DNA of 64,000 nt. It comes from Macrostomum hystrix (Eukaryota; Platyhelminthes; Macrostomidae). The notes under the pieces were generated by a model. It was not told where the DNA came from. It was given only the letters and a program-made list of their open reading frames with translations, and made no database searches. Positions 24,335 to 37,390 of the stretch are shown here, piece by piece (the stretch's first letter is position 1; each line of letters starts with the position of its first letter). The translations under genes were made by a program, and so were the position numbers. The DNA is taken from NCBI GenBank assembly GCA_950097015.1, contig CATNEN010000008.1:4066501-4130500 (forward strand), given 5' to 3'.

Positions 24335-25668
24335 TCCCATCACCCACAGTGCGTCACTCCCATCACCCACAGTGTGTCACTCCCATCACCCACAGTGCGT
24401 CACTCCCATCACCCACAGTGTGTCACTCCCATCACCCACAGTGCGTCACTCCCATCACCCACAGTGCGTCACTCCCATCACCCACAGTGCGTCACTCCCA
24501 TCACCCACAGTGCGTCACTCCCATCACCCACAGTGCGTCACTCCCATCACCCACAGTGCGTCACTCCCATCACCCACAGTGCGTCACTCCGATCACCCAC
24601 AGTGCGTCACTCCCATCACCCACAGTGCGTCACTCCCATCACCCACAGTGCGTCACTCCCATCACCCACAGTGCGTCACTCCCATCACCCACAGTGCGTC
24701 ACTCCCATCACCCACAGTGCGTCACTCCCGTCACCCACAGTGCGTCACCCCCATCACCCACAGTGCGTCACTCCCGTCACCCACAGTACGTCACTCCCGT
24801 CACCCACAGTGCGTCACTCCCATCACCCACAGTGCGTCACCCCCATCACCCACAGTGCGTCACTCCCGTCACCCACAGTGCGTCACTCCCATCACCCACA
24901 GTGCGTCACTCCGATCACCCACAGTGCGTCACTCCCGTCACCCACAGTGTGTCACTCCCATCACCCACAGTGCGTCACTCCCATCACCCACAGTGCGTCA
25001 CTCCGATCACCCACAGTGCGTCACTCCCGTCACCCACAGTACGTCACTCCCGTCACCCACAGTGCGTCACCCCCATCACCCACAGTGCGTCACTCCCGTC
25101 ACCCACAGTGCGTCACTCCCATCACCCACAGTGCGTCACTCCGATCACCCACAGTGCGTCACTCCCGTCACCCACAGTGTGTCACTCCCATCACCCACAG
25201 TGCGTCACTCCCATCACCCACAGTGCGTCACTCCCATCACCCACAGTGCGTCACTCCGATCACCCACAGTGCGTCACTCCCGTCACCCACAGTGCGTCAC
25301 TCCCATCACCCACAGTGCGTCACTCCCATCACCCACAGTGCGTCACTCCCATCACCCACAGTGCGTCACTCCCGTCACCCACAGTGTGTCACTCCCATCA
25401 CCCACAGTGCGTCACTCCGATCACCCACAGTGCGTCACTCCCGTCACCCACAGTGCGTCACTCCCGTCACCCACAGTGCGTCACTCCCGTCACCCACAGT
25501 GCGTCACTCCCATCACCCACAGTGCGTCACTCCCATCACCCACAGTGCGTCACTCCCGTCACCCACAGTGCGTCACTCCCATCACCCACAGTGCGTCACT
25601 CCCATCACCCACAGTGCGTCACTCCCATCACCCACAGTGCGTCACTCCCATCACCCACAGAGCGTCAC
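24335..25668. repeat. 23-bp minisatellite (~58 copies)
   Basis: CACCCACAGTGCGTCACTCC plus CAT or CGT. CpG-containing and stop-free in three frames, which produces three overlapping ~460-codon frames that are not genes. It lies in the inferred first SLC6 intron. Confidence 0.95.
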
Positions 25669-26325
25669 TTCCTTGCCCTTATATTTGTTTCCTTGGCAAT
25701 CTCCCTTCATATGCCATCCGTCTTTTAAGAAACCGCTTCACCAGGGGTAAGATAGCTAAATGGATAGCTAAACCAATAGCTGCGTAAATTTTCAATCACC
25801 GTACAATAAAGTACAAAAGGGAAGAATAGAATCGTCTGTAATCTACCCCCTTCCCTGTGGGCGGAAAGAGAAGAGTGAGGTGGACTGAAACTGGTTGGTA
25901 TAGATTGCTAAGGGATCCTATAGCTAGCTGTCTTACAAAGGACTATAAGGCAGAGCGATAATAATAGTGGGCAAAGCCACGAGGAGACGGCGTGGGATCA
26001 CGGCATGCCAGCTGTACAGTAACTGTTTGTGCTGAAGGCGTATAGGATATCATGTGATTATCTCAGAAGAGCAAATGAAGCGTATAGAATTCCTACATGG
26101 AAACTGACATAGGCTTTTTGAACTGTATGAAAGAGGCATAAAAAGGAAGCATTTTTGTTTTAACTGTTGAGATTCAGCGATCGCTTCATCGATATCATAG
26201 CGTCTTAGACTTCATACTACAATTCTAACGATTACCGATAATATGTCAAAATTATTTTTTAAGTCCTGCTTACACATAATTGTGCGACTCCTGAAGAATA
26301 ATTTGGGTACATACTAAGACCTATA
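25669..26325. other. Unique intronic sequence
   Basis: Nothing recognised; no coding or RNA-gene signal. Confidence 0.5.
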
Positions 26326-27110
26326 GCCCTGAAGATCCAGAGGATCGGCCCTGAAGAACTAGAGGACAGGTCCTGAAGAACTATACAGGATAGGTCCTAA
26401 AAAACTAGAAGGATAGGTCCTGAAGATCTAGAGGATAGGTCCTGAAGAACTAGAGAATAAATCCTGAAGAACTAGTGGATAGGTCCTGAAGAACTAGAGG
26501 ATAGGTCCTGAAGAACTAGAGGATAGGTCCTAAAGAACTAGAGGATAGGTCCTAAAGAACTAGAGGATAGGTCCTAAAGAACTAGAGGATAGGTCCTGAA
26601 GATCTAGAGGATAGGTCCTAAAGAACTAGAGGATAGGTCCTAAAGAACTAGAAACTAGAGGATCGGTCCTGAAGAACTAGAGGATAGGTTCTGAAGAACT
26701 AGAAACTAGAGGATCGGTCCTGAAGAACTAGAGAATAGGTCCTGAAGATCAAGAGGATAGGTCCTAAAGAACTAGAGAATAGGTCCTGAAGATCTAGAGG
26801 ATAGGTCCTGAAGAACTAGAGGATAGGTCCTAAAGAACTAGAGAATAGGTCCTGAAGATCTAGAGGATAGGTCCTGAAGAACTAAAGGATAGGTCCTGAA
26901 GAACTAGAGAACAAATCCTGAAGAACTAGAGGATAGCTCCCGAAGAACTAGAGGACAGGTCCTGAAGAACTAGAGGATAGGTCCTGAAGAACTAGTGGAT
27001 CGACCCTGAAGAACTAGAGAATCGACCCTGAAGAACTAGAGGATAGGTCCTGAAGAACTAGAGGATAGGTCCTGAAGAACTAGAGGATCGGCCCCAAAGG
27101 CCTGAAGAAC
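26326..27110. repeat. 22-bp minisatellite (~35 copies)
   Basis: AACTAGAGGATAGGTCCTGA plus AG, with many point variants and a few copies with an inserted AGAAACT. It contains many TAG triplets, so it has no long frames, in contrast to its neighbours. Confidence 0.92.
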
Positions 27111-27824
27111 TTTACTTGAGATGAGAGCTCTTGATAATGAATAGCTGTATAGTATGCACGTACCACTATACCAGGCCTTGCTAGCCTAGAAATGGAATTC
27201 CTTACTACATACAAAGTCAGGCAGTAGATACTGACTATGTGGCTTATAGAATACAGTCGCATGTAACCATTATTGCAACAAGCTTCTGAGCTTCTGATCT
27301 AACGTCATGGCACAATTAACAATGCACTATTTATGAAGCCAACAATGCATGAACTCTGGCAAATCTTAGAGTGGATTTGAGCAGTGAAAGAGTTAAGATT
27401 CTACTATGTCTATTCTACTAGAACACATGGCGTTGAAAGGATTAGGTGATTAGCTCTACAATGCCAGGCCAACACGATGTAATTCCGGTAGAGTCGTAGA
27501 CGAAGTGCTTGAGAAGGGAAAAATGTGCATTATAGCTAATACCAATCAGCCATTATCTAATCTATGCTCAGGGATTGATGAATAATTAATCAAAAGAAAG
27601 GCCGCGATAATAGTATATAAGTCTAGGACTCTGGTGTCAGTCAGACTAGCGACCAAAAAGTCTGTACACAAGCATTGGCTTATTACAGATTACAGAACTA
27701 TAAAGGGATAGATCTATTTTACTGTGCATATACTCGTCATTTGTATTTATTGAATTCAGTTGACAGAATCAGGCGAAAAGGATTAATCGCTATAAAAGAG
27801 TAGACTTTATAATGTTTTTAGAGG
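27111..27824. other. Unique intronic sequence
   Basis: No gene seen. A weak tRNA-like fold on the minus strand near 27105-27190 was considered and rejected. Confidence 0.45.
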
Positions 27825-28085
27825 TTGGAACACTGAAGGTTTGGGAGTTAGCGGCATTGACCCTGAAGGTTCGGGGGTTAGCGGCATTGACCCTGAAGGT
27901 TCGGGGGTTAGCGGCGTTGACCCTAAAGGTTCGGGGGTTAGCGGCGTTGACAAAAAAGGTTTGGGAGTCAGCAGCGTTGGCCCTGAAGGTTTGGGGTTAG
28001 CGGCGTTGGCCCTGAAGGTTTGGGGTTAGCGGCGTTGGCCCTGAAGGTTTGGGGGTTGGCGGCGTTGGACTGAAGGTCGGGAGAT
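27825..28085. repeat. ~31-bp minisatellite
   Basis: About eight copies of a unit with GGTTCGGGGGTTAGCGGC followed by GTTGACCCTGAA; G-rich on plus. Confidence 0.9.
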
Positions 28086-28796
28086 GTAGCGGCCTTGTTG
28101 GCCCTCTAAGTGACCAGGCATAATAGTAGAAGGAACCTTGAGCAGCCTACACGAAGCACTGAAGGTATGGTTGTAGTGGCTAACTAAAAATAAAGATCCC
28201 GCAGGGGCTATTGGAGTCGAGGCTATAGGCTAAACAGTATCAGTTATTAGATGGCTTTTCTGTACCGTTATTTTTACCACAATCGGCTGACGTCTAGTCT
28301 GCATTTTCGTTGGCCTCGGCTTTCTTCTGTTACTGCTGTAGCAATTGATAAGACAATGTCGAAGTGAAACTTACTATTGTATCTGACGATATTTCCTATG
28401 TATGACTTAAATATGAGTGAGTGACTCGTGAGTGGCTGTGGGGCTTTTTGTTTAAATTTTGCAACACCGGGTTTCCCTGCCCCCCAACTGTTTTAGAGAC
28501 TCAACTCTTCGCGTACTCAATCCTTTTAATTCTTCCATTTTACTTGGTCGACTTAGACTCGTAGCTACTGGGTCAGTCGATAAACCTATTTTGTTAAGGA
28601 AAGCTGACTGGACTGGACTTGTGTTTTTTTTCTTTTCTTTGTTAGGAATTTGAAGTGTGATAAATCGATAAAACTCTCGCTCTCGCTGAGTGGATAAGGA
28701 GCGGGGGTCGGGGCGGGACGGGTTAAAGAAAGTCGTGCACAGTAAGAAGAGAGACGGTCGAATGTATTCCGGATTAAATGACGTCAGGAGCCCCAT
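28086..28796. other. Unique sequence left of a ~110-bp tandem repeat
   Basis: A 114-codon minus frame (28452-28796) has Arg/Ser/Lys-rich content and no domain I recognise. I do not call it a gene. The stretch might be transposon-derived, but no termini are clear. Confidence 0.4.
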
Positions 28797-29695
28797 TCAT
28801 TTCTGTTTGGGGTGTGGGGTGGAGGCGGGGAGGTTAGACAGCGCATGGAGGGTTGGGGTGGTTGGTCAGTTAGGTCTTTTTTATCAGTTTCAAGTGGTTT
28901 ATTTATTTTATTTCTGTTTGGGGTGTGGGGGGGTGGCGGGGAGGTTAGACAGCGCATGGTGGGTTGGGGTGGTTGGTCAGTTAGGTCTTTTTTATCAGTT
29001 TCAAGTGGTTTATTTATTTTATTTCTGTTTGGGGTGTGGGGGGGTGGCGGGGAGGTTAGACAGCGCATGGTGGGTTGGGGTGGTTGGTCAGTTAGGTCTT
29101 TTTTATCAGTTTCAAGTGGTTTATTTATTTTATTTCTGTTTGGGGTGTGGGGTGGTGGCGGGGAGGTTAGACAGCGCATGGTGGGTTGGGGTGGTTGGTC
29201 TGTTAGGTCTTTTTTTATCAGTTTCAAGTGGTTTATTTATTTTATTTCTGTTTGGGGTGTTGGGTGGCGTGGAGGTTAGATAGCGCATGGTGGGTTGGGG
29301 TGGTTGGTCTGTTAGGTCTTTTTTATCTGTTTCAAGTGGTTTATTTATTTTATTTCTGTTTGGGGTGTTGGGTGGCGTGGAGGTTAGATAGCGCATGGTG
29401 GGTTGGGGTGGTTGGTCAGTTAGGTCTTTTTTATCAGTTTTAAGTGGTTTATTTATTTTATTTGGTAAGGGGTGTGGGGTGGCGGGGAGGTTAGATAGCG
29501 CATGGTGGGTTGGGGTGGTTGGTCTGTTAATTCTTTTTTATCAGTTTCAAGTGGTTTATTTATTTTATTTCTGTTTGGGGTGTGGGGTGGCGGGGTGGTT
29601 AGACAGCGCATGGTGGGTTGGGGTGGTTGGTCAGTTAGGTCTTTTTTTATCAGTTTTAAGTGAGTTTATTTTTTTTATTTAGGTTCAGGCTGACA
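28797..29695. repeat. ~110-bp tandem repeat, 8 copies
   Basis: Each copy has TTTCTGTTTGGGGTGTGGGG, a GGAGGTTAGACAGCGCATGG block, GGTTGGGGTGGTTGG, then TCTTTTTTATCAGTTT and AAGTGGTTTATTTATTTTA. Copies differ by a few substitutions and 1-3-bp indels. Confidence 0.93.
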
Positions 29696-30390
29696 TTTAA
29701 GTAGATTTAATTAGCCTTTAAAATATTTTTACTTATAGCCTGTAAGTGCGTGCGTACAATCAAGATAATATAGAGAAAGAAAACAATTATACTAATCTCT
29801 ATTTAGCCAACTGACCGTTTCCGCTAATTTACACCTAATGTCTAAATAAAAGCTGACTAAGGAAGGTCGGTCAATATGCACTTGAAAACAGGCGAAAAAT
29901 AGGCTTGATGTCCTCATTCCACAGTTATATGCAAGAGGAAAGCAAATCAGTACTGTGTTAGTGTTATATTCTATGATGGATCATGGATGCAAATATCATA
30001 GTCCAGTCACCTAATACAGCATGGAATGAAATCCCAACATCGCATCTTTGCCGCAAATGGAGTACTAGGAGTGGCCCCACTTCAGTATAAGCTGAAGCTG
30101 GAACCTATTTAGGCTGTAGGCAAATCCAATCGGCTTGCTAAGTGAAGTAGATCTCTAGCAGGAATAAAACATGAATTGCAATTGCAGCTTCAGCCAGTCT
30201 CTCGGGGTGTCAATTCGCAAATAACCTAACCAATATATTCCTCTCATTTAAACACATTCTTGATCTTGATATATTCTGTAGCTATTCATTCATAATACTA
30301 ACTTTACTTTTTGTTTTGCTCGCTTGCCTATCTTTTGTTGCCCTGTAATTTCATCAGCAAACATTTCCACTATAAATCATGACTGTAATG
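29696..30390. other. Unique sequence left of the hAT-like element
   Basis: No gene or repeat recognised. The last eight bases (30383-30390) are the left target-site duplication. Confidence 0.5.
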
Positions 30391-33321
30391 CAGGGGTCGG
30401 CAATCTCCGGCCCGCGGGCCAGATACGGCCCTCGAAGCTCCAAATCCGGCCCGTTGCCCCTTCCAATACCAATAGTATACTGCCTAATCTCTCTCAACCG
30501 GAGATAGAGTCTCATCCTCTCCTGTCTCACTCTTCTCTATCTCATCCCTCCCCTGTCTTGTGTATCCCTTGTCTCATCTCTCCTGTGTCTCATCTCTCCC
30601 GTGTCTCATCTCTCCTGTGTCTCATCTCTCCTGTGTCTCATCTCTCCCCTGTCTCATCTCTCCTGTGTCTCATCTCCCCCGTGTCTCATCTCTCCCGTGT
30701 CTCATCTCCCCCGTGTCTCATCTCTCCCGTGTCTCATCTCTCCCGTGTCTCATCTCTCCCCTGTCTCATCTCTCCCGTGTCTCATCTCCCCTGTGTCTCA
30801 TCTCTCCTGTGTCTCATCTCTCCCCTGTCTCATCTCTCCTGTGTCTCATCTCCCCCGTGTCTCATCTCTCCCGTGTCTCATCTCCCCCGTGTCTCATCTC
30901 TCCCGTGTCTCATCTCTCCCGTGTCTCATCTCTCCCGTGTCTCATCTCTCCCGTGTCTCATCTTCCCCCGTGTCTCATCACTCCCGTGTCTCATCTCTTC
31001 CCTTGTCTTATCTCTCCCCTGTCTCATCTATCCCGTGTCTCATCTCTCCGCTGTCTATCCTGTGTTTCAGCTCTCCTGTGTCTCATCTCTCCCCTATCTC
31101 ACTCTTCTCTGTCTCATCCCTCCCCTGTCTTGTGTATCCCTTGTCTCATCTCTCCTGTGTCTCATCTCTCCCCTGTGTCTCATCTCTCCTGTGTCTCATC
31201 TCTCCCGTGTCTCATCTCTCCCGTGTCTCATCTCCCCCGTGTCTCATCTCCCCCGTGTCTCATCTCTCCCGTGTCTCATCTCTCCCCTGTCTCATCTCTC
31301 CCGTGTCTCATCTTCCCCGTGTCTCATCACTCCCGTGTCTCATCTCTTCTCTGTCTCATCTCTTCCCTTGTCTTATCTCTCCCCTGTCTCATCTATCCCG
31401 TGTCTCATCTCTCCGCTGTCTATCCTGTGTTTCAGCTCTCCTGTGTCTCATCTCTCCCCTATCTCACTCTTCTCTGTCTCATCCCTCCCCTGTCTCGTCT
31501 ATCCCTTGTCTCATCTCTCCTGTCTCATCTCTCCTGTGTCTCACCTTCTTCTCTGTCTCATCCCTCCCCTGTCTCGTCTATCCCTCGTCTCATCTCTCCT
31601 GTCTCATCTCTTCCCTATCTCACTCTTCTCTGTCTCATCCCTCCCCTGTCTCGTCTATCCCTCGTCTCATCTCTCCTGTCTCATCTCTTCCCTGTCTGAT
31701 CTTTTCCCTGTCTCATCTCACCCGTGTCTCATCTCCCCCGAGTCTCATCTCTCCTGTGTCTCATCTCTTCTCTGCCTCATCCCTCCCCTGTCTTGACTAT
31801 CCCTTGTCTCATCTCTCCTGTGTCTCATCTCTCCCCTATCTCACTCTTCTCTGTCTCATCCCTCCCCTGTCTCGTCTATCCCTCGTCTCATCTCTCCTGT
31901 CTCATCTCTTCCCTGTCTGATCTTTTCCCTGTCTCATCTCACCCGTGTCTCATCTCCCCCGTGTCTCATCTCTCCTGTGTCTCATCTCTTCTCTGCCTCA
32001 TCCCTCCCCTGTCTTGACTATCCCTTGTCTCATCTCTCCTGTGTCTCATCTCTCCCCTATCTCACTCTTCTCTGTCTCATCCCTCCCCTGTCTCGTCTAT
32101 CCCTTGTCTCATCTCTCCTGTCTCATCTCTCCTGTGTCTCACCTCTTCTCTGTCTCATCCCTCCCCTGTCTCGTCTATCCCTCGTCTCATCTCTCCTGTC
32201 TCATCTCTTCCCTGTCTGATCTTTTCCCTGTCTCATCTCACCCGTGTCTCATCTCCCCCGTGTCTCATCTCTCCTGTGTCTCATCTCTTCTCTGCCTCAT
32301 CCCTCCCCTGTCTTGACTATCCCTTGTCTCATCTCTCCTGTGTCTCATCTCTCCTGTGTCTTATCTCTTCTCTGCCTCATCCCTCCCCTGTCTTGACTAT
32401 CCCTTGTCTCATCTCCCCCGTGTCTCATCTCTCCTGTGTCTTATCTCTTCTCTGCCTCATCCCTCCCCTGTCTTGACTATCCCTTGTCTCATCTCTCCTG
32501 TGTCTTATCTCTTCTCTGTCTCATCCCTCCCCTGTCTTGACTATCCCTTGTCTCATCTCTCCTGTGTCTCATCTCTTCTCTGTCTCATCCCTCCCCTGTC
32601 TTGTCTATCCCTTGTCTCATCTCTCCTGTGTCTCATCTTTTCTCTGTCTCATCCATCCCCTGTCTTGTCTATCCCTTGTCTCATCTCTCCCGTGTCTCAT
32701 CTTCCCCCGTGTCTCATCTCTCCCGTGTCTTATCTCCCCCGTGTCTCATCTCTCCCGTGTCTCATCTCCCCCGTGTCTCATCTCTCCCGTGTCTCATCTC
32801 TCATGTGTCTCATCTCTCCCCTGTCTATCATGTGTCTCATCTCTCCCGTGTCTCATCTCTCCCGTGTCTCATCTCTCCCGTGTCTCATCTCTCCCGTGTC
32901 TCATCTCTCTTGTGTCTCATCTCTCCCCTGTCTCATCTCTCCCGTGTCTCATCTTCCCCCGTGTCTCATCTCCCCCGTGTCTCATCTTCCCCCGTGTCTC
33001 ATCTCCCCTGTGTCTCATCTCTCCCGTGTCTCATCTCTCCCGTGTCTCATCTCCCCCGTGTCTCATCTCTCCCATGTCTCATCTCTTCCGTGTCTTATCT
33101 TCCCCGTGTCTCATCTCACCCGTGTCTCATCTCTCCCGTGTCTCATCTCTCCCGTGTCTCATCTCTCCCGTGTCTCATCTCCCCCGTGTCTCATCTCTCT
33201 TGTGTCTCATCTCTCCCCTGTCTATCATGTGTCTATCTCATATTCCTACAGTCAATGCGGCCCGCTGTTGTCTTTTAGGTTCTCTCCATGCCCCGCAAGC
33301 TAATAAGTCTGCCGACCCCTG
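30391..33321. mobile_element. hAT-like non-autonomous element filled by a minisatellite
   Basis: The ends are CAGGGGTCGGCA and its inverted complement (12 bp), followed inward by CCGGCCCGCGGGCC on the left and GCGGCCCGCTG near the right, a pattern known from animal hAT elements. Flanks CTGTAATG (30383-30390) and CTGTAATC (33322-33329) form an 8-bp target duplication with one mismatch. No transposase is present. The interior, about 30500-33240, is a 16-bp array (next entry). Confidence 0.88.
30500..33240. repeat. 16-bp pyrimidine array inside the hAT-like element (~165 copies)
   Basis: TCTCATCTCTCCCGTG with variants (CCCCC, CCTGT, CTTCTC). Longer segments of about 100-330 bp are themselves reiterated, for example the phrase CACTCTTCTCTGTCTCATCC recurring near 31100, 31465, 31620, 31845 and 32065. 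Stop-poor frames up to 490 codons are artefacts. Confidence 0.95.
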
Positions 33322-33329
33322 CTGTAATC

Positions 33330-33917
33330 TATAATGATACTGTATATTGTACACACACGCAGTAATTTGGTCGATAGGGCTGCAAAATTAGTGCATTTAT
33401 TAGATTAAAAAGAAGCTCCGTATTCGATATGCGCCAGCTATTGTATACGGCGTACAGATTGTCTATCACTCTCCCTGTCGTGCAGTCTTCCCCTGGATTA
33501 GTCTCAAAAAGCTAAAAATAATCAAGCAACCTTAAACCCAAGACTTTTGAAATGCAAATTACCCAAAAACAAAATTTTTACACATGCGATCGTATTTTAC
33601 CTTAAATATAATCTTTCTTTATAGCATAGTTTAAAGGCATACCGCCATGTTGTTTTACTGCATTCTGAGGTCACCAGTCACGACGGAGCTACAGGGTAAA
33701 CAGGGCTGCCTGCGAAAATAGAATTTCGCTACACTTCATGTAAAAAAACTGGTTCTGCTATCTGCTAAAAAAGAGTTGATTTCTGCTATATTCCAGTTGT
33801 TTTGCATTTCCTTCTTTTTTTCGTGGAAAGACCCAAGCTGAGTTGAGGCTGAGTACAACAAAGAAATGTTTGTGTTAAAGTAAGGCCACAAATCATTTGA
33901 GAAATACCTCGTCTCAC
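33330..33917. other. Unique intronic sequence right of the hAT-like element
   Basis: Nothing recognised between the right target duplication and the donor of the probable first SLC6 exon. Confidence 0.5.
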
Positions 33918-34136
33918 CTGATACCTGGCGCCAATAACATAGCCGGGGTGTTCTGGCGACGATTCTGCGTCCTTGTCAGCATTAACTTCGTCTTCTTCTT
34001 TTACTAACGGTCCATCGCCTGCTCCGAATACTTTGAGCAATTTCTCATTTTCCGCATTATTGGCGGTGTTTTCTGGCGTTTCCGCGAATTCTTCCGGTTC
34101 CGATTCCTTCTGGCCGTGAAATTCAGTTTCAGCCAT
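33918..34136 (-). CDS. First coding exon, probably of the SLC6 transporter
   Basis: The minus-strand ATG at 34136 has a strong context (AACATGG) and opens 73 codons, ending exactly at a CAG/GTGAGA donor at 33918/33917 in phase 0. The peptide is acidic and soluble (MAETEFHGQKESEPEEF...), as expected for a cytoplasmic N-terminus. The next minus-strand exon recognised downstream starts at 23699, also in phase 0, with an acceptor and an acidic N-terminal tail before TM1, and that exon lacks a start. Joining them gives one transporter of about 835 residues. The link across a 10.2-kb intron is inference; it could instead be the first exon of an unrelated gene. Confidence 0.6.
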
Positions 34137-35235
34137 GTTGCAGAACTTGCAGTAAATAAGTTTAACGTTTAATTTAATAAGCTTAAGTCTGCCACAATAA
34201 AATCCTTAGTTTTAAAAGCAATTTTCACACAGAATCCAGCTTTAGTGTTCACCCGATGTGGGGGCAACCTCCAATGGAAACTCTCCTTCCTTTCCCCGAC
34301 TATCCTGCCCTGACCAACCCTACTTTAATGAATGTACACTAGGCGAATGTACACTCCAGCTATGCACATTCAACCACATCTTGTTAGGCCAGGTCGGAGC
34401 AGAGCAAATTGCCTTCATCATTCCAGGATTCGTCCAATTTCGCAAGGTCGCCATTTCTCGTCCTCGCTCTCTTTGAAAATACAGAAACTAACTATATGTA
34501 CATTTATTCTGTAGACTCTACAGTACGGGGACCCATGAACACTTTAAAAATCGGTATGGAAAATCCCCTGACCTTCCCCGCCCCGACAATTGGCTATTAC
34601 GTTCCAAAAAAGAAGGCATTATTAATCACGCTCTGTTCTGCTTTTCTGTTTTAAGTCTTTTCTTTTATTGGCTTCGCATTTCCGTCGGGAATTTCCACCC
34701 ACGCATTGCATGGTAGATTTTAAACCAGATAGATACATGTGTTTCTATTTCTTAAATGCAGACTGCTAAAAATAACAGGGGAATAACTCAATTCGACATT
34801 TTAGGTACCTTAAAGACACTTTACAGCGACCTAAATTGTACAGACTAGAGTTACTCGTATAATACTGCGTCACATGAGTGTGCTTTTTGCCCTTAGATGT
34901 ACTCACGGTTTGTCCTCGAGTAGAAGCTCGGCTTTGAATCTACTCAGCTCAGCTATGCTCTGACTGGTGTGCTCAAGGCTCATCACGCACAGGACAGGAG
35001 GCGAATGCGAAAATAGGAAACCAAAGGAAAAGGATGAAGTCTAGAGTTTTTTAGCTTGTGAACAGAAGAGAGGAGGGCTAGACGAGAATGATGGAGAGGG
35101 TAAGACAGCAAAGAATCTGAAGGCCTAGCTAAGGAACTGATGACGGAATTATTCCATGACAAATTAAGTAAGCATTTTTCTCTACCCTTTTAATGACATA
35201 CTCACAACTCAATGATTACATTCAGCTGTCTGTGA
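34137..35235. other. 5' flank of the probable first SLC6 exon
   Basis: Candidate promoter and 5' UTR region for the minus-strand gene. No clear TATA box or array. Short plus-strand frames at 34258-34654 look fortuitous. Confidence 0.4.
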
Positions 35236-36445
35236 TTTCATACACTGTCGAAACCAGACATTCAATGACGTATGGGCATACGACCCCACACAGTCTATGA
35301 CTTTGATACTGTAGTCTATTACTCACACAGCTAGGACTTCGATAGTGCAGTCTATGACCTACACAGTCTATGATTTTTATACTGTAGTGTAGTCTATGAC
35401 CCACACAGTCTATGACTTTTATACTGTAGTGTAGTCTATGACCCACACAGTCTATGACTTTTATACTGTAGTGTAGTCTATGACTCATACAGTCTATGAC
35501 TTCGATACTGTAGTCTATGACTTCGATACTGTAGTCTATGACCTACACAGTCTATGACTTCGACACTGTAGTCTATGACCTACACTGCAGTCAATGACAT
35601 CGATACTGTAGTCTATGACCTACACAGTCTATCACTTCGATAATGTAGTCTATGACCTACACTGCAGTCAATGACATCGATACTGTAGTCTATGACCTAC
35701 ACAGTCTATCACTTCGATAATGTAGTCTATGACCTAAACTGCAGTCAATGACTTCGATAATGTAGTCTATGACCCACATACGAGCTAATCTATGACTTCG
35801 ATAATGTAGTCTATGACCTACACAGTCTATGACTTCGATACTGTATTCTATGACCTACACTGCAGTCAATGACTTCGATACTGTAGTCTATGACCCACAT
35901 AGTCTATGACTTCGATACTGTAGTCTATGACCTATACTGCAGTCAATGACTTCGATACTGTAGTCTATGACCTACACTGCAGTCAATGACATCGATACTG
36001 TAGTCTATGACCTACACTGCAGTCAATGACTTCGATACTGTAGTCTATGACCTACACTGCAGTCAATGACATCAATACTGTAGTCTATGACCTACACTGC
36101 AGTCAATGACTTCGATACTGTAGTCTATGACCTACACTGCAGTCAATGACTTCGACAATGTAGTCTATGACCTACACAGTCTATGACTTCGATACTGTAT
36201 TCTATGACCTACACTGCAGTCAATGACTTCGATACTGTAGTCTATGACCCACATAGTCTATGACTTCGATACTGTAGTCTATGACCTATACTGCAGTCAA
36301 TGACTTCGATACTATAGTCTATGACCTACATAGTCTATGACTTCGACACTGTAGTCTATGACCTACACAGTCTATCACTTCGATAATGTAGTCTATGACC
36401 TACACTGCAGTCAATGACTTCGATACTGTAGTCTATGAGTCACAG
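35236..36445. repeat. 37/40-bp compound minisatellite
   Basis: Units combine GACTTCGATACTGTAGTCTA with TGACCTACACAGTCTAT (37 bp) or TGACCTACACTGCAGTCAAT (40 bp), interleaved. Roughly 30 copies, intergenic between DCTN3 and the SLC6 first exon. Confidence 0.92.
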
Positions 36446-37390
36446 TCTTTGAGATTTATACTGCTTATGCAACCTTTCAAATCCATGGTGGGTGGTGTAA
36501 CAATGAGGTTGCTTATTCTTACCGTTTTCTTTCCAATAGCATGCAGAAAAGTTTTTCTTATTCTCTCTCTTGAGTCGGACATTGTTATACAACAGCAATT
36601 GTTACGCCTGATAATTGAATTTAGGATAACGGAACAAACTGATAATGTCTGACTGAAAAACAAAAAATTTTGTATTCAATGTATTTGTTTCGAATGATAA
36701 TCAAGTTATTTAACGCAGTTCTGGATTAAACCAGACTTAGCTGGAATTTGCTAACCCATACCTATGCAGTTATGCAAATAAGTTTAGATACATACGCCAT
36801 ACCATAGGCCGCAATGCATCTTCTATTTGCAATTGCAAGTATCAAAACTATTGCCAATTAATACAAGCTATAGCTGCGATACAATAGTCAAACTTGTGGT
36901 TTCATATTTCATAATTCAGATATTTCAATTGTTTTTTTGCACTTCGTCCTCTATTCTGTAGTAGTTGCAAATCTGGGTTGACATTAAAAACGAGTTAGAC
37001 AATTAGACAATAGCACTTCTTGTGGCAGAAATTCAATTCAATTTAATTGTCTTACAAATTCACATACAAACCGTTTATTAATAAACTCATAAACAAATTC
37101 ATGACGTGCTTGGTTGTCCTATGCCCAGCTGAAAAATCCAAAGTACAGACAGGACAGGCGAGCACGCTGCAGCCACGTGATTGCTTTTCTCAACACTTCG
37201 TCATTGGCTGAGCCAATGAGGGGGCTGCTGGGTCACAGAATGAGATTCACACTCACGAGACTGATGTCAAAGAATGCTAAAACGACTATTAGAATATAAG
37301 TTTAAACGGTAACGTTAAAATTACAATCTGGTTTGAGAGTTAAAGAGACAAGATTTCTCTAGATATAGAAGTACTAGATTTGTAAAAATC
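36446..37390. other. Unique intergenic sequence
   Basis: AT-rich. Frames of 60-85 codons at 36395-36663 and 37114-37299 have no recognised similarity. Confidence 0.45.

Noticed and set aside
24349-25787. Three ~460-codon frames
   Set aside because: A 23-bp satellite; all three frames give the same peptide cycle.
27105-27190. tRNA gene on the minus strand
   Set aside because: A TAGTGGTACGTGC stretch resembles a D arm and the ends can pair, but there is no TTCGA-type T arm and no convincing anticodon stem.
28452-28796. 114-codon minus-strand frame as a gene
   Set aside because: No recognised domain, biased composition, and it runs into the edge of a tandem repeat; no splice or start evidence.
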